A stretch of DNA of 61,285 nt from JAGNLA01 sp964639885. Lineage in GTDB: Bacteria; Caldisericota; Caldisericia; JAAYUI01. Below are positions 49,549-58,554 of this stretch, piece by piece; the first letter of the stretch is position 1; every line of letters starts with the position of its first letter. The translations under genes were made by a program, and so were the position numbers. Location of the stretch: NCBI GenBank assembly GCA_964639885.1, contig CAZXEH010000010.1:1-61285 (forward strand), given 5' to 3'. Under the pieces are notes generated by a model. That model was not told the DNA's origin, did no database searches, and saw only the letters and a list, made by a program, of their open reading frames with translations.

Positions 49549-51588
49549 ATGAAGAAGGTTATTATAGTTTCAATGCTTTTTTGCATGCTTCTCTCAGTTG
49601 TTCCTGTCAGTGCCGTTGAACCGGTCAACAGATTTAACGAAGGTTTGGAAGCTGCAGGATTAATACTTGATGATTTCAGATGGGAACCGGAGAAGCTTGC
49701 CAGAATCGATGCCAATGACCCGTTCAGGCTCTACTGGTTCAATGAAATATGGTCAAATCCAATAAGGATTCCAAGGATTACCAACCAGATGAGTACAAGG
49801 GTTTCGCTCTGGAGTCAGACAGAAGGCTCTGAAATAACAATGCACTTCTTTTATGGAACCGTGAGAACTGTCGGATACGTTGCAGCTTTCCTCAACGACA
49901 TGCTTCCGTCTTTGCCGGTCTTGGAGAAGAATCCATTGACAAACGCAATGAAAGACATCAGAACAGCCCACAAACTGCCCTGGAATACAAGCCTTGAAAA
50001 TGATTTTCTGACCATAGAAAAAGAGCTTGACCCACCAACTGCCTTGCTTGTTGCCAAATACCTCTTGTCAGTCGAACATCTTTGGAACGAGAGAAAGCTT
50101 GTGTTTGACAAGAATTGCATTGATGATTCGATGTTTACAAAACTTCTTAATCCCAGCTTTCAGGACACAACAGATTTTTACAGACTTTGTGAAGATTATG
50201 ACCAGAAACAGATGATGTGGGCTGTCTGTCGGGCAGTTTTTGCGACCCAGGATATAAAAAACGCCATCAGGTCAGGTTCGTTCAGGTTGCCAGAAAAGAT
50301 TCTCGATTTTGAGACGCCGTTTGGAAAGGTTGTCCTCAATGGTGCAAACAAGAATGATGTATACAGCAATTTCAAATCGTGCCTGCTCATCGACCTAAAG
50401 GGCGATGACAAATACCACGGCTCGTTCGGTTCAACATCTTCTTCGGACAACTGCTCATCGGTTGTAATCGACGCTTCAGGAAATGATGTTTATCTGAACA
50501 AGGAAAAATCACAACCCGGATGCGGCGCCGGAATCCTTGGTCTCGGAATCGTTGCCGATCTGGAAGGTGTTGATGCCTACGAAGCCATTGATAATGCTGA
50601 AGGTGTCGGCATTCTTGGCGTCGGAATGATCATGGATTACTCAGGTGACGACACTTACAGGGCAATGAACATGTGTCAGGGTTCGGCAACCTTTGGTGTT
50701 GGTGTCTGCTGGGATGTTGATGGCAAGGATGTATATGAATGTTATGGTTATGGTCAGGGTTACGGCTATACCAGAGGTTACGGGCTCCTCTACGACAAAA
50801 CCGGTGATGACACCTACGTTGCAAATGACACCGACATTATCAGCCCTTCAGCCCAGAATCCGAACCACAACACATCGATGGCGCAAGGGGTTGGAAACGG
50901 GCGACGTGCCGACTATCTTGACGGAAAGTCGATGTCTGGCGGATGCGGGATGCTTATCGATGACCAAGGCAACGACACTTATTCATGCGGTGTTTTTGGC
51001 CAGGGAACCGCCTATTGGTACGGTGTTGGAATATTAAACGATAAATCGGGCAACGACACCTACAAAGGGTTGTGGTACGTTCAAGGAGCGACTGCCCATT
51101 ACGCCATTTCTGAGTTCAAGGATGATGCAGGCGACGACCATTATTTCGCATATCAGGCAACTTCCCTTGGTACAGGCCATGATTTCTCGTGCTCATGGCA
51201 CATTGACATGGGTGGAAACGACATCTATGACTGCTGGCGCGAAGAGAACGGGCAAAAATACTGGGGTGGTTTGATGATTGGCTGTGGCAATGAAACCGGT
51301 TTTGGCTTGTTCATAAACATTGGCGGAGATGACATTTACAACGCCCAGTCAGACAACATGTATGGTGGTTCCTACATTGCATCAGGCATGTTCCCAGACG
51401 GCATTAGAAACGAAATGCTTTGCATGGGGTATTTCATCGATATAGGCGGAAACGATCAGTATTTAAAGGATTTCTGCAAACAAAACGACAAGTGGCTCAG
51501 AATCAATCCTGACAGGCCACAAGCTCAGGTTGGAATCGGCATCGATGCTCCTGACGGTGTCCTTGGCATTTATGGGATTGACAGATGA
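49549..51588 (+). CDS. Secreted Gly-Asn-Asp-x-Tyr repeat solenoid protein, copy 1
   Basis: A 679-residue protein starting at ATG 49549 after TGGAGGA with a signal peptide (KKVIIVSMLFCMLLSVVPVSA). Residues about 25-280 are a mixed domain shared with the paralogue (AAGLILDDFRW, DPFRLYWFNEIW). Residues about 285-640 hold eleven or more repeats of roughly 22-40 residues with the core Asp-x-x-Gly-Asn-Asp-x-Tyr followed by Gln-Gly-x-x-x-Gly-x-Gly (for example IMDYSGDDTYRAMN, LIDDQGNDTYSCGV). The regular Gly/Asp turns suggest a parallel beta-solenoid, possibly calcium-binding. I do not recognise a named family. It is coupled by an ATGA overlap to the downstream toroid gene. Confidence 0.7.
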   Translation: MKKVIIVSMLFCMLLSVVPVSAVEPVNRFNEGLEAAGLILDDFRWEPEKLARIDANDPFRLYWFNEIWSNPIRIPRITNQMSTRVSLWSQTEGSEITMHFFYGTVRTVGYVAAFLNDMLPSLPVLEKNPLTNAMKDIRTAHKLPWNTSLENDFLTIEKELDPPTALLVAKYLLSVEHLWNERKLVFDKNCIDDSMFTKLLNPSFQDTTDFYRLCEDYDQKQMMWAVCRAVFATQDIKNAIRSGSFRLPEKILDFETPFGKVVLNGANKNDVYSNFKSCLLIDLKGDDKYHGSFGSTSSSDNCSSVVIDASGNDVYLNKEKSQPGCGAGILGLGIVADLEGVDAYEAIDNAEGVGILGVGMIMDYSGDDTYRAMNMCQGSATFGVGVCWDVDGKDVYECYGYGQGYGYTRGYGLLYDKTGDDTYVANDTDIISPSAQNPNHNTSMAQGVGNGRRADYLDGKSMSGGCGMLIDDQGNDTYSCGVFGQGTAYWYGVGILNDKSGNDTYKGLWYVQGATAHYAISEFKDDAGDDHYFAYQATSLGTGHDFSCSWHIDMGGNDIYDCWREENGQKYWGGLMIGCGNETGFGLFINIGGDDIYNAQSDNMYGGSYIASGMFPDGIRNEMLCMGYFIDIGGNDQYLKDFCKQNDKWLRINPDRPQAQVGIGIDAPDGVLGIYGIDR

Positions 51589-52544
51589 GCGATATCATTG
51601 ATAAACTCCTGACAAACGAAGACCCATCAATTGTTTGGAAAGCAAAGAGGTTATTGCTGGGGGAAGATGACAAATCGCTGAGGGAATCAATCAAATCAAG
51701 CCCCAGAGTGATAAAACTGCTCTCAGAACGTAGCAACAAGGGGGTAATCCCTTTTCCGGTTTACTCAAAATGGTACGGCTCCCACTGGGTTCTGATGCAT
51801 CTTGCCAATCTTGGCTATCCAGAAGGTGAAAAAGAAATCTGGCCGATGGTTGACCAAACGCTTGAAAGATGGTTCAGAGCTACGGATTTCAAGGGTCATG
51901 TGACCATGATAGATAGCAGACCCAGACGTTGTGCTTCTCAGGAAGCAAACATTTGCTGGTCAGCCATGAAGCTTGGCTTCGATGATCCCAGGATAAAAAC
52001 CTTGATCGAAAGGTTGATTTCATGGCAGTGGGATGATGGTGGCTGGAACTGCGACAAAAACCCGTCAGCGGTCAACTCGTCGTTTCACGAATCAGCAATA
52101 CCCTTGAGGGCAATGGCGCTTTACGCCAGGAAAACCGGTGACGCCAAAGCTTTGGAATCTTCAAGGAGAGCCAGCGAAACATTTCTGAAACGGAAGCTCT
52201 TCAAAAAACAGGGCACAGACAATCTCATGTTTAATCGCATAGATAAAATTGGCATTCCCGAAACCTGGCATTATGATTTCTTCTTTGGTTTGAAAGTCAT
52301 GGCAGAATCTGGATTTATCACCGACCCTCGATGTAATGACGCACTTGATCTTCTCGAATCCAAACGACTTCCAGATGGCGGTTTTCCAGCTGAATACAGA
52401 TACTTCAGCCTCTGGGATGGAGTAAAAGAAAAGCGCACCAGCGGTACATCTCTGGTTGACTGGGGAACAATTTCAAAAACCAGATTCAACCCATACATCA
52501 CCGTTGATGCGCTTTATATCCTCAAAACTGCCGGCAGAATCTAG
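51585..52544 (+). CDS. Terpenoid-cyclase/prenyltransferase-type alpha/alpha-toroid protein
   Basis: A 319-residue soluble protein overlapping the solenoid gene by four bases. Its helix-turn pattern and the QW-like repeat WQWDDGGWNCDKNP, with LPDGGFPAEYRYF further on, match the toroid fold of prenyltransferases and squalene cyclases. The Asp-rich catalytic motif of cyclases is not visible and there is no signal peptide. Stand-alone proteins of this shape often have other, unassigned roles. Its tight coupling to the solenoid protein suggests they act together. It converges on the PQQ gene with a four-base overlap. Confidence 0.65.
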   Translation: MSDIIDKLLTNEDPSIVWKAKRLLLGEDDKSLRESIKSSPRVIKLLSERSNKGVIPFPVYSKWYGSHWVLMHLANLGYPEGEKEIWPMVDQTLERWFRATDFKGHVTMIDSRPRRCASQEANICWSAMKLGFDDPRIKTLIERLISWQWDDGGWNCDKNPSAVNSSFHESAIPLRAMALYARKTGDAKALESSRRASETFLKRKLFKKQGTDNLMFNRIDKIGIPETWHYDFFFGLKVMAESGFITDPRCNDALDLLESKRLPDGGFPAEYRYFSLWDGVKEKRTSGTSLVDWGTISKTRFNPYITVDALYILKTAGRI

Positions 52545-54121
52545 TTTTTTGTCACAATGACCGAAAGCCATGGTGAGACAATATCAATGTTTATCTGCCT
52601 GCCTTTGTAAATGAAGCTGGTTACAAGATGTGCCCTTACATTGAAGGTTTCACCGATCGGAGCCTTGCAGTCTACAGTCAGGGTTCCGTCAAGGCCGATT
52701 GAGGCGTACGAGTAGTCTGAGAGCTCGAATGTGATCTTGTCAGCGAACTCAGGTCTGATGTTACTGCAATTGTCAACCACCATCGAGTTGAATTTCATCT
52801 TGCAGCATCTGCCAACCGGATATGGTGATTGAGCGCCTGTCTGGGCAGTTATGATAAGATCAAAGCTATTGTTGCATTCGTCGGCATTGTCGTCAGTCAC
52901 TTTGCAGCAACCGTATGAATAGATAGAGCAAGATGTTGATGCGAAGTAGAGCCTTTGATAGGCGATTGCTACTGAAGTCAGCTGCTCATTGGCAAATGCC
53001 AGTGGTACTGAGATTCTGTTTAGGACTGAACCTGTCGAGGCGTCGATGACATAGATTTGGCCATTGCTTGTCAGATAGACACGCCTTTGTGTGACTGATG
53101 GGGATGAGTTCAAGCCGTTCATCCTGATCTGGTTGTTTGACCATATTCTTGATCTGGCAGCATCTCTGAGTTTGAACAGGGTGTTTTTGTCGGTTCCGAC
53201 GTACTGTCTTGCGTTGTCGGTATCTACTGATGTTCTTGGATCAACTGCCGGTTCTGTTACGGCTGAGGGAGGAGTAAAAGCTGACGGAATCATGTTTCCG
53301 CCAAAAGCCTCGATAGCCTGCAATGTGTTGTTGGAATAATAAAGCTTGTTATCGTCATAGGCCAGGACTGTGTTGTTGCCTTGTTGAGCATATGACCTTG
53401 GCCAACCCATCTCTATCTCCCCTTTATTCATCTTAAGTGAATAAATGTAGCCGTTGCCAGCCTGGAACCAGACATGTCCGTACCCAACTGTCGGTGCGGT
53501 TGTGATCGACGAAAGGGTGTTGTAAGTCCAGATGTTTCCACCGGTCACAGAGTTGACGCAGTGAAGGGAACCATCAGTTGTTCCAAAGAAAACCTTGCCT
53601 TCAAGCACCTTTGGGGAGGCAACAATCTGACCGATTACAGGATAAACCCACAAAATGTTCCCGTTATCAAGATCGACACAGTACATTGCGCCAGATTTCG
53701 TGCCTACAAAAACCTTTTTGTTGTAAATTGTCGGCGTAGAAACAATTGGCCCAAACAGTGGAATTCCCCATGCAACCATGCCGTTGTATGCTCTCAGTGC
53801 GTACAACGAACCGGTTTCAGTGCCAAAGACCACTTTCCCGCAATCAACAGATGGTGGCGCCAGGATGTGGTCATTGCTGGAAAGAGTGAATCGCCAGAGC
53901 TTTTCGAGATCGTCACACGGTGGGGCACACTGGTCATCAATGAATCCTGTGTTGAAATTATCATGCCTGTACTCCGGCCAGCTGCAGTTGCCACACTCTT
54001 CCGTAATCTTTTCACATACCGGTTTATGGGAAACCGGAGCTGTGATTGTTGATCCAAACGGCATCATCAAAAGAGTAACCAGAAGAATGAAAGAAATAAG
54101 ACCAATTCTGTTTATTTTCAT
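52541..54121 (-). CDS. Secreted PQQ-like beta-propeller protein
   Basis: A 526-residue protein with AGGTGGAG before ATG 54121 and a signal peptide (IGLISFILLVTLLMMPFGST in part). The propeller starts near residue 70 and has seven or so blades of the PQQ type: VVFGTETGSLYALRAYNGMV in part, VFVGTKSGAMYCVDLDNG, VFFGTTDGSLHCVNSVTGG and VYLTSNGQIYVIDASTGSV. The C-terminus is a separate beta domain. Cys pairs (CEKITEECGNC, CAPPCDD) near the N-terminus suggest disulphides and export. It is the only minus-strand gene within a plus-strand series and lies between the two solenoid copies. Confidence 0.78.
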   Translation of the reverse strand: MKINRIGLISFILLVTLLMMPFGSTITAPVSHKPVCEKITEECGNCSWPEYRHDNFNTGFIDDQCAPPCDDLEKLWRFTLSSNDHILAPPSVDCGKVVFGTETGSLYALRAYNGMVAWGIPLFGPIVSTPTIYNKKVFVGTKSGAMYCVDLDNGNILWVYPVIGQIVASPKVLEGKVFFGTTDGSLHCVNSVTGGNIWTYNTLSSITTAPTVGYGHVWFQAGNGYIYSLKMNKGEIEMGWPRSYAQQGNNTVLAYDDNKLYYSNNTLQAIEAFGGNMIPSAFTPPSAVTEPAVDPRTSVDTDNARQYVGTDKNTLFKLRDAARSRIWSNNQIRMNGLNSSPSVTQRRVYLTSNGQIYVIDASTGSVLNRISVPLAFANEQLTSVAIAYQRLYFASTSCSIYSYGCCKVTDDNADECNNSFDLIITAQTGAQSPYPVGRCCKMKFNSMVVDNCSNIRPEFADKITFELSDYSYASIGLDGTLTVDCKAPIGETFNVRAHLVTSFIYKGRQINIDIVSPWLSVIVTKN

Positions 54122-54306
54122 GCTCCACCTGCCTGATGAGAATGTTAATAATGTTACAATGAAAACGTAACCTTTCTACAATTTAAGGTAAATTTTTTGT
54201 TAAAAGCGACAAATCATAACCTAGACTTGCGATAATCCTGCGTGGTTTGATTAATTGATGACAAATCTAAATTTATGCGTAAGATTTTGTTGTAGCGAGG
54301 TGGAAA

Positions 54307-56316
54307 ATGAAAAGATTGTTGTTGATTGTCATCATCATGTCAATGTTTTTTCCGGTTGTGGCAAAATCTGAATCTAAACCTGATCGATTTCTGGAACTCC
54401 TGACAAATGCGGGGCTCAAGCCATCTGACCTAACATGGAACATGTGGAACATAGGTGATTTTCAGCGCGACCCATTCAGATTCCCCTGGTTCGATGAGCT
54501 TCATCAGAGACCTCTGCAGGTTCCGTACGAAGCGAAGATGACACTCGGCAGATTTGAAATGATAAACACTGTTCGAGACGCAATCGTCATGTGTGCGAGA
54601 CGTTCGGGCAATGAAGTGTCAAGGTGGGATTTTGGGCCAAAGCCTGTAATTGCCAAAGAAAACCCACTTTTTGAAGCTTTGATGAGCCTTTACAAAGAAG
54701 ATGGCTGGAAACTGACCGAGAAGGAACAGACAAATCTAAAAGCAAAGTGCTCTGAATTGACCGCCAATTGGCAGACACAATTGGCAGAATTTGTAGGCTA
54801 TGCCTCACAAGTGCGGAAATACAGAAATCTGGCCATGCGGAAAATTCCTTGCGAAAAATGGGATGACGTGTTTAAGCGCTGTTCAATGTTGCTTGATTCA
54901 GGCCCTGATTTCCCGATCGACACTTATGATGCAGGACTGGAAATGGATTTCAGGTGGATGTATTACGCAGCAGCACAGGGAGCACTCGCCGTTGACAAGA
55001 TGATAACTCTTCTTGGAAACGAGTTGCCGGCTCCATTTGATGTTCAAACTCCCCTTGGCCAAATCTCAATTTCGGGGGCAGAGACATCAACCCACGTTTG
55101 CTTGAGCCAGCTTCTTTTGATCGATACCGACGGCAACGATGCTTACTCAGGATTTGTCGGCTCAAATGCGAGCATTGACAATCCTTTCTCGGTGTGCATC
55201 GACGTTTCTGGCGACGACACCTATTCCGATGATTCTGGTAGCCAGCCTCAGTGCGGTTCAGGCAGGTTCGGTTTCGGCGTGCTTGTGGATATGGAAGGAA
55301 ATGACAGGTACAAATCGGAAATGCTAAGTCAGGGCTCGGGTTGTTTCGGAGTGGGAATCCTCAGGGATTTGTCTGGAAACGACACCTACGACGGTAAATT
55401 TTCGTGTCAGGGAGCTGGTGAGTTTGGCATCGGTGTCTTACAGGATGTTTCCGGGAATGAAACTTACCACAGCTTTTTTGGCTCACAAGGCTTCGGTTTT
55501 ACGCAGGGCATCGGCCTGCTTCAGGACAAGGCTGGCGATGACGTTTACGATGCCGATGACAAGGACATCATCAACCCTTCGGCGCAATCTGCTCAGCACA
55601 ACGCTTCTTTTTGTCAGGGAGCCGGTTTTGGGTCGAGGGCTGAACTCGATAACGGGCATTCTATGAGCGGTGGTGTTGGCGTTCTTCAGGACATGAAAGG
55701 AAACGACAAGTATTCGTGCGGTGTTTTTGGACAAGGAGTGGCCTACTGGCACGCTTTGGGTATCCTCAGCGATTACGAAGGCGATGACTCATACTTTGGG
55801 ACATGGTATGTGCAAGGAGCTGCTGCCCATTTCGGAATCGCCTACTTTCAAGACAGGGTTGGCAACGACACCTACCAGGCAACGATGGCAACTTCGATTG
55901 GCACAGGCCACGATGTCTCGCTTGCCTATCATGTCGATCTCGGAGGGAACGACACTTATAACGCCTGGCGTACTGAAAACGGTCAAAAAGTCGATGCAGG
56001 ATTGTGCGTTGGCGCAGGAAATGCAAATGGCATGGGCTTTTTCGTCAACCTCGGTGGCGACGACAAATATGATGTTGGAGGAGGCAGAACCTTTGGCACT
56101 TACGGCGATCCTGCCCCCTGTGGCAATGGATTTATGCGTGAGAAAATGATCAACATCGGTGTTTTCATCGACATCGGTGGTCAAGATTCATACCGCGTGG
56201 ATGGAATAGGTAATGATAAAACCTGGCATGCACAACCGTTTGACTGCCCTGACCGAAACATTGATTTTGGCCTGGGTGGCGATTTTGCCGATGGAGTGGT
56301 GAAGGATATTTTCTAA
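54307..56316 (+). CDS. Secreted Gly-Asn-Asp-x-Tyr repeat solenoid protein, copy 2
   Basis: A 669-residue paralogue of 49549-51588, starting at ATG 54307 after GAGGTGG with a signal peptide (KRLLLIVIIMSMFFPVVAKS). The N-terminal domain aligns (NAGLKPSDLTW, DPFRFPWFDELH), and the repeats at about 276-628 follow the same scheme (DVSGDDTYSDDSG, LQDMKGNDKYSCGV, HVDLGGNDTYNAW). The two copies are similar along their whole length but clearly diverged, so the duplication is not recent. It stands alone; no toroid gene follows. The likely location is the cell surface. Confidence 0.7.
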   Translation: MKRLLLIVIIMSMFFPVVAKSESKPDRFLELLTNAGLKPSDLTWNMWNIGDFQRDPFRFPWFDELHQRPLQVPYEAKMTLGRFEMINTVRDAIVMCARRSGNEVSRWDFGPKPVIAKENPLFEALMSLYKEDGWKLTEKEQTNLKAKCSELTANWQTQLAEFVGYASQVRKYRNLAMRKIPCEKWDDVFKRCSMLLDSGPDFPIDTYDAGLEMDFRWMYYAAAQGALAVDKMITLLGNELPAPFDVQTPLGQISISGAETSTHVCLSQLLLIDTDGNDAYSGFVGSNASIDNPFSVCIDVSGDDTYSDDSGSQPQCGSGRFGFGVLVDMEGNDRYKSEMLSQGSGCFGVGILRDLSGNDTYDGKFSCQGAGEFGIGVLQDVSGNETYHSFFGSQGFGFTQGIGLLQDKAGDDVYDADDKDIINPSAQSAQHNASFCQGAGFGSRAELDNGHSMSGGVGVLQDMKGNDKYSCGVFGQGVAYWHALGILSDYEGDDSYFGTWYVQGAAAHFGIAYFQDRVGNDTYQATMATSIGTGHDVSLAYHVDLGGNDTYNAWRTENGQKVDAGLCVGAGNANGMGFFVNLGGDDKYDVGGGRTFGTYGDPAPCGNGFMREKMINIGVFIDIGGQDSYRVDGIGNDKTWHAQPFDCPDRNIDFGLGGDFADGVVKDIF

Positions 56317-56516
56317 ATCAGGGTTAATGGAATTGACATCATTTTTCCCCACGATAGTGACAGAAAAAGTTGAAAGGATTTTGATTAGTTCGTGCTCTGT
56401 CTATTTCCGTTAGATCGCAAATGACTGATTGTAATCATCAACTTTGAACATCATTTTCTAAATGTTTTGATTTTGATATCGGCACCATTGAAGTGAAGCT
56501 GGTTTTAAGATTTCCC

Positions 56517-57044
56517 TCACTTCTTGTCCCAGTTGAATCTGAGCTCGAAGTTACAGTATGGCGTGTATCCTGTGGCTTTGCAGCTGGTTTCGATGCATGT
56601 TGTTTCTGCATCCCTGAACACATAGGATGCAAAGGCTGCAAAAATGCCGGCCAGATAGTCACAGCATGGCTCGTCGAAACCGGAAAGCTTGTGGCAGCAT
56701 GGCGAATCGCTGACCCTCAGGCAGATGATGTTATCGGTGCTGGATACGATTTTTACTGGGGACTTTATAAAAATCCTGCCAAGCGTCTCAATGCTCTCGA
56801 GGAATTCATTCCAGTTAAGCTCCTGGATGATTGAATATTCTTTTGATATTGACTGGCACAGGTCAAATCCTGCGTTTCGACCGAACGTATACAGCATGAT
56901 CCTTGCCTGATCCGGGCCATAAGTCAGCCAGCAGGCTTTTACAAGCTCAGGCAGCAGCCTGCTTTGACTGGATTGCTCGTTTCTAAGGCTTATGCTGTTG
57001 AGAATCTGTGCAAGAAAAGTGCTTTCCTGTTTAGGTTTAGCCAT
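56517..57044 (-). CDS. V4R-domain protein
   Basis: A 175-residue cytoplasmic protein. The region LLPELVKACWLTYGPDQARIMLYTFGRNAG in part, followed by the Cys-rich C-terminal part (SPCCHKLSGFDEPCCDYLAG in part, then TCIETSCKATGYTPYCNFEL in part), matches the V4R (4-vinyl reductase) domain, a small-molecule-binding and often zinc-containing sensor fold. It overlaps the upstream gene by one base (TAATG), so it is co-translated with it. Its ligand is unknown. The 200 bases between 56317 and 56516 contain no gene I can support. Confidence 0.65.
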   Translation of the reverse strand: MAKPKQESTFLAQILNSISLRNEQSSQSRLLPELVKACWLTYGPDQARIMLYTFGRNAGFDLCQSISKEYSIIQELNWNEFLESIETLGRIFIKSPVKIVSSTDNIICLRVSDSPCCHKLSGFDEPCCDYLAGIFAAFASYVFRDAETTCIETSCKATGYTPYCNFELRFNWDKK

Positions 57045-57871
57045 TACAGCCTGCCAAGGATGTCAAGTTCATACAGCCTCTTTGCGATATCCCGAGATTT
57101 CTCGAAAGAAACCCTCATCAGTTCGGAAATCTCACCAACTGTTTTTTTCCCGTCGAATTGGGATGCGATTGTGAATCCGTGTTCACCAAAATCATTTTTA
57201 ATCGAAAGCCTCTCCATGCTGTCCGGTTCCAACAAGGCTTGAAACTGGGGTTTCTTCTCAAAAACCGTTTCTGTTGTCACATCGAAGATTATCCTGTTTC
57301 TGTAGCAGTAGAATGTTGCAAAGCCGGCTATCCTGACGGCTTCCTCAAGCACTCTGTCAACGCTAAGCGAAACAGGTTCTTCAGTAACACTCTTGCAAAG
57401 CCATCCGCCGGAAAGCTCACCGGCCTCAAAGATTGCCCAGAGGGTCGTACTGCTGTTGTGAAGAGAGCATAAGCCGTAGGAGTTGTCCTCTTTGATGGTT
57501 GAAACAAAGCGCCAGAATGAAAAAAAGTTTGTGTTCAGAGTCTTGATGACAGGCTGGGATTTCGAGAGTATTTCATACACAAACTGCAGATGGTTCGAGA
57601 TCTTCCCGATTGTGAACCTGGACTGTTCACGCTGGAGCCTGAACCGCACCAGCTCAAGCGATTTCGATCCCAGAAACTGGCAAACATCGTTGAGCCTGGC
57701 AATAAAGTCTATCGAATGATTTTTGATGATGAGAAGGTAGTTGTCTGTCCCGGTGAATTCGATGTGAATGATATGCAGGGATTCATCAAGTTCCTTGATT
57801 GCAGAATCAAGGTTGATGGTCTTTGTGGCTAGCGCCCTGTAAACAAAGTTGTCCATCGGGGTGTTGATCAC
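57044..57871 (-). CDS. Hypothetical protein with C-terminal winged-helix-like segment, partner of the V4R protein
   Basis: A 275-residue soluble protein that I do not recognise. The C-terminal 60 residues (GFTIASQFDGKKTVGEISELM in part, then KSRDIAKRLYELDIL) look like a small helix-turn-helix or PqqD-like segment, similar in style to the end of the DUF4388 protein at 11023. The start is GTG 57871, which lies six bases after a TAAAAT box and has no ribosome binding site (ATG 57856 is an alternative). It forms a two-gene unit with the V4R protein; a regulator-sensor pair is possible. Confidence 0.55.
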   Translation of the reverse strand: MINTPMDNFVYRALATKTINLDSAIKELDESLHIIHIEFTGTDNYLLIIKNHSIDFIARLNDVCQFLGSKSLELVRFRLQREQSRFTIGKISNHLQFVYEILSKSQPVIKTLNTNFFSFWRFVSTIKEDNSYGLCSLHNSSTTLWAIFEAGELSGGWLCKSVTEEPVSLSVDRVLEEAVRIAGFATFYCYRNRIIFDVTTETVFEKKPQFQALLEPDSMERLSIKNDFGEHGFTIASQFDGKKTVGEISELMRVSFEKSRDIAKRLYELDILGRL

Positions 57872-57877
57872 GCCAAC

Positions 57878-57905
57878 ATTTTAGCCCATTTATGCCCAAA
57901 GTCAA
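57878..57905 (-). promoter_or_regulatory. Promoter of the 57871 gene, leaderless layout
   Basis: On the minus strand TTGACT (57900-57905) and TAAAAT (57878-57883) are 16 bases apart. The -10 box ends six bases before the GTG start. Confidence 0.62.
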
Positions 57906-57940
57906 TTCCAAAGGAATGGATACATTCTCCCAAAAATTCG

Positions 57941-57968
57941 TTGACTCATACTGGCTATTTGATACAAT
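57941..57968 (+). promoter_or_regulatory. efp promoter
   Basis: TTGACT at 57941-57946 and TACAAT at 57963-57968 with a 16-base spacer. A short leader with TGGAGGA precedes ATG 57991. Confidence 0.7.
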
Positions 57969-57990
57969 ACCGGCGTTTAATGGAGGAATT

Positions 57991-58554
57991 ATGATCACAG
58001 CAAACGATCTGCGCTCAGGTAAAACGTTCGAGATGGATGGCGGGCTCTGGATGTGCCTTGAATTCCATCACATCAAGCCGGGAAAAGGTACAGCCCACGT
58101 CAGGGTTCGCATCAGAAACCTCGAGTCGCTTGCAACAATCGAGCGCACGTTCAGACCAGAAGAAAAATTTGTCGCCGCCTACCTTGACCACAGGAAGATG
58201 CAGTATCTCTACAGCCAGGGCGATGAATTCTCGTTTATGGACAACGACACATACGACCAGATCACCCTCGACAGGGAATCACTCGGAGACGCAGCCCACT
58301 TCCTCAAGGAAGGCATGGAGATCGAAGTGAGCTTCTACAAGGGCAAGCAGGTCGGTATTGAATTGCCGAACATGGTTATCCTTGAAATCATCGAGACTGA
58401 ACCTGGATTCAAGGGCGACACAGCACAAAACACAACAAAACCGGCAAAGGTTGAAACCGGATACGTTGTTGACGTCCCTCTCTTTGTTGAACAGGGTGAG
58501 TTCATCAAAATCGACACCAGAACCGGTGAGTATCTGGAGCGCGCCAACAAATAA
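57991..58554 (+). CDS. efp: Translation elongation factor P
   Basis: EF-P relieves ribosome stalling at proline stretches. The start is ATG 57991 after TGGAGGA, giving 187 residues, the standard length; the open frame upstream of it contains the promoter and is not coding. The KOW-like N-terminal domain holds the conserved loop KPGKGTAHVRVR with the Lys that may be modified. OB domains two and three are complete and end in the signature VPLFVEQGEFIKIDTRTGEY in part. No epmA/earP-type modification gene is near. nusB starts immediately after its stop. Confidence 0.96.
   Translation: MITANDLRSGKTFEMDGGLWMCLEFHHIKPGKGTAHVRVRIRNLESLATIERTFRPEEKFVAAYLDHRKMQYLYSQGDEFSFMDNDTYDQITLDRESLGDAAHFLKEGMEIEVSFYKGKQVGIELPNMVILEIIETEPGFKGDTAQNTTKPAKVETGYVVDVPLFVEQGEFIKIDTRTGEYLERANK

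Noticed and set aside
57892..57990. EF-P extension from ATG 57892
   Set aside because: It contains the efp promoter, and the standard EF-P N-terminus begins at 57991 after TGGAGGA.
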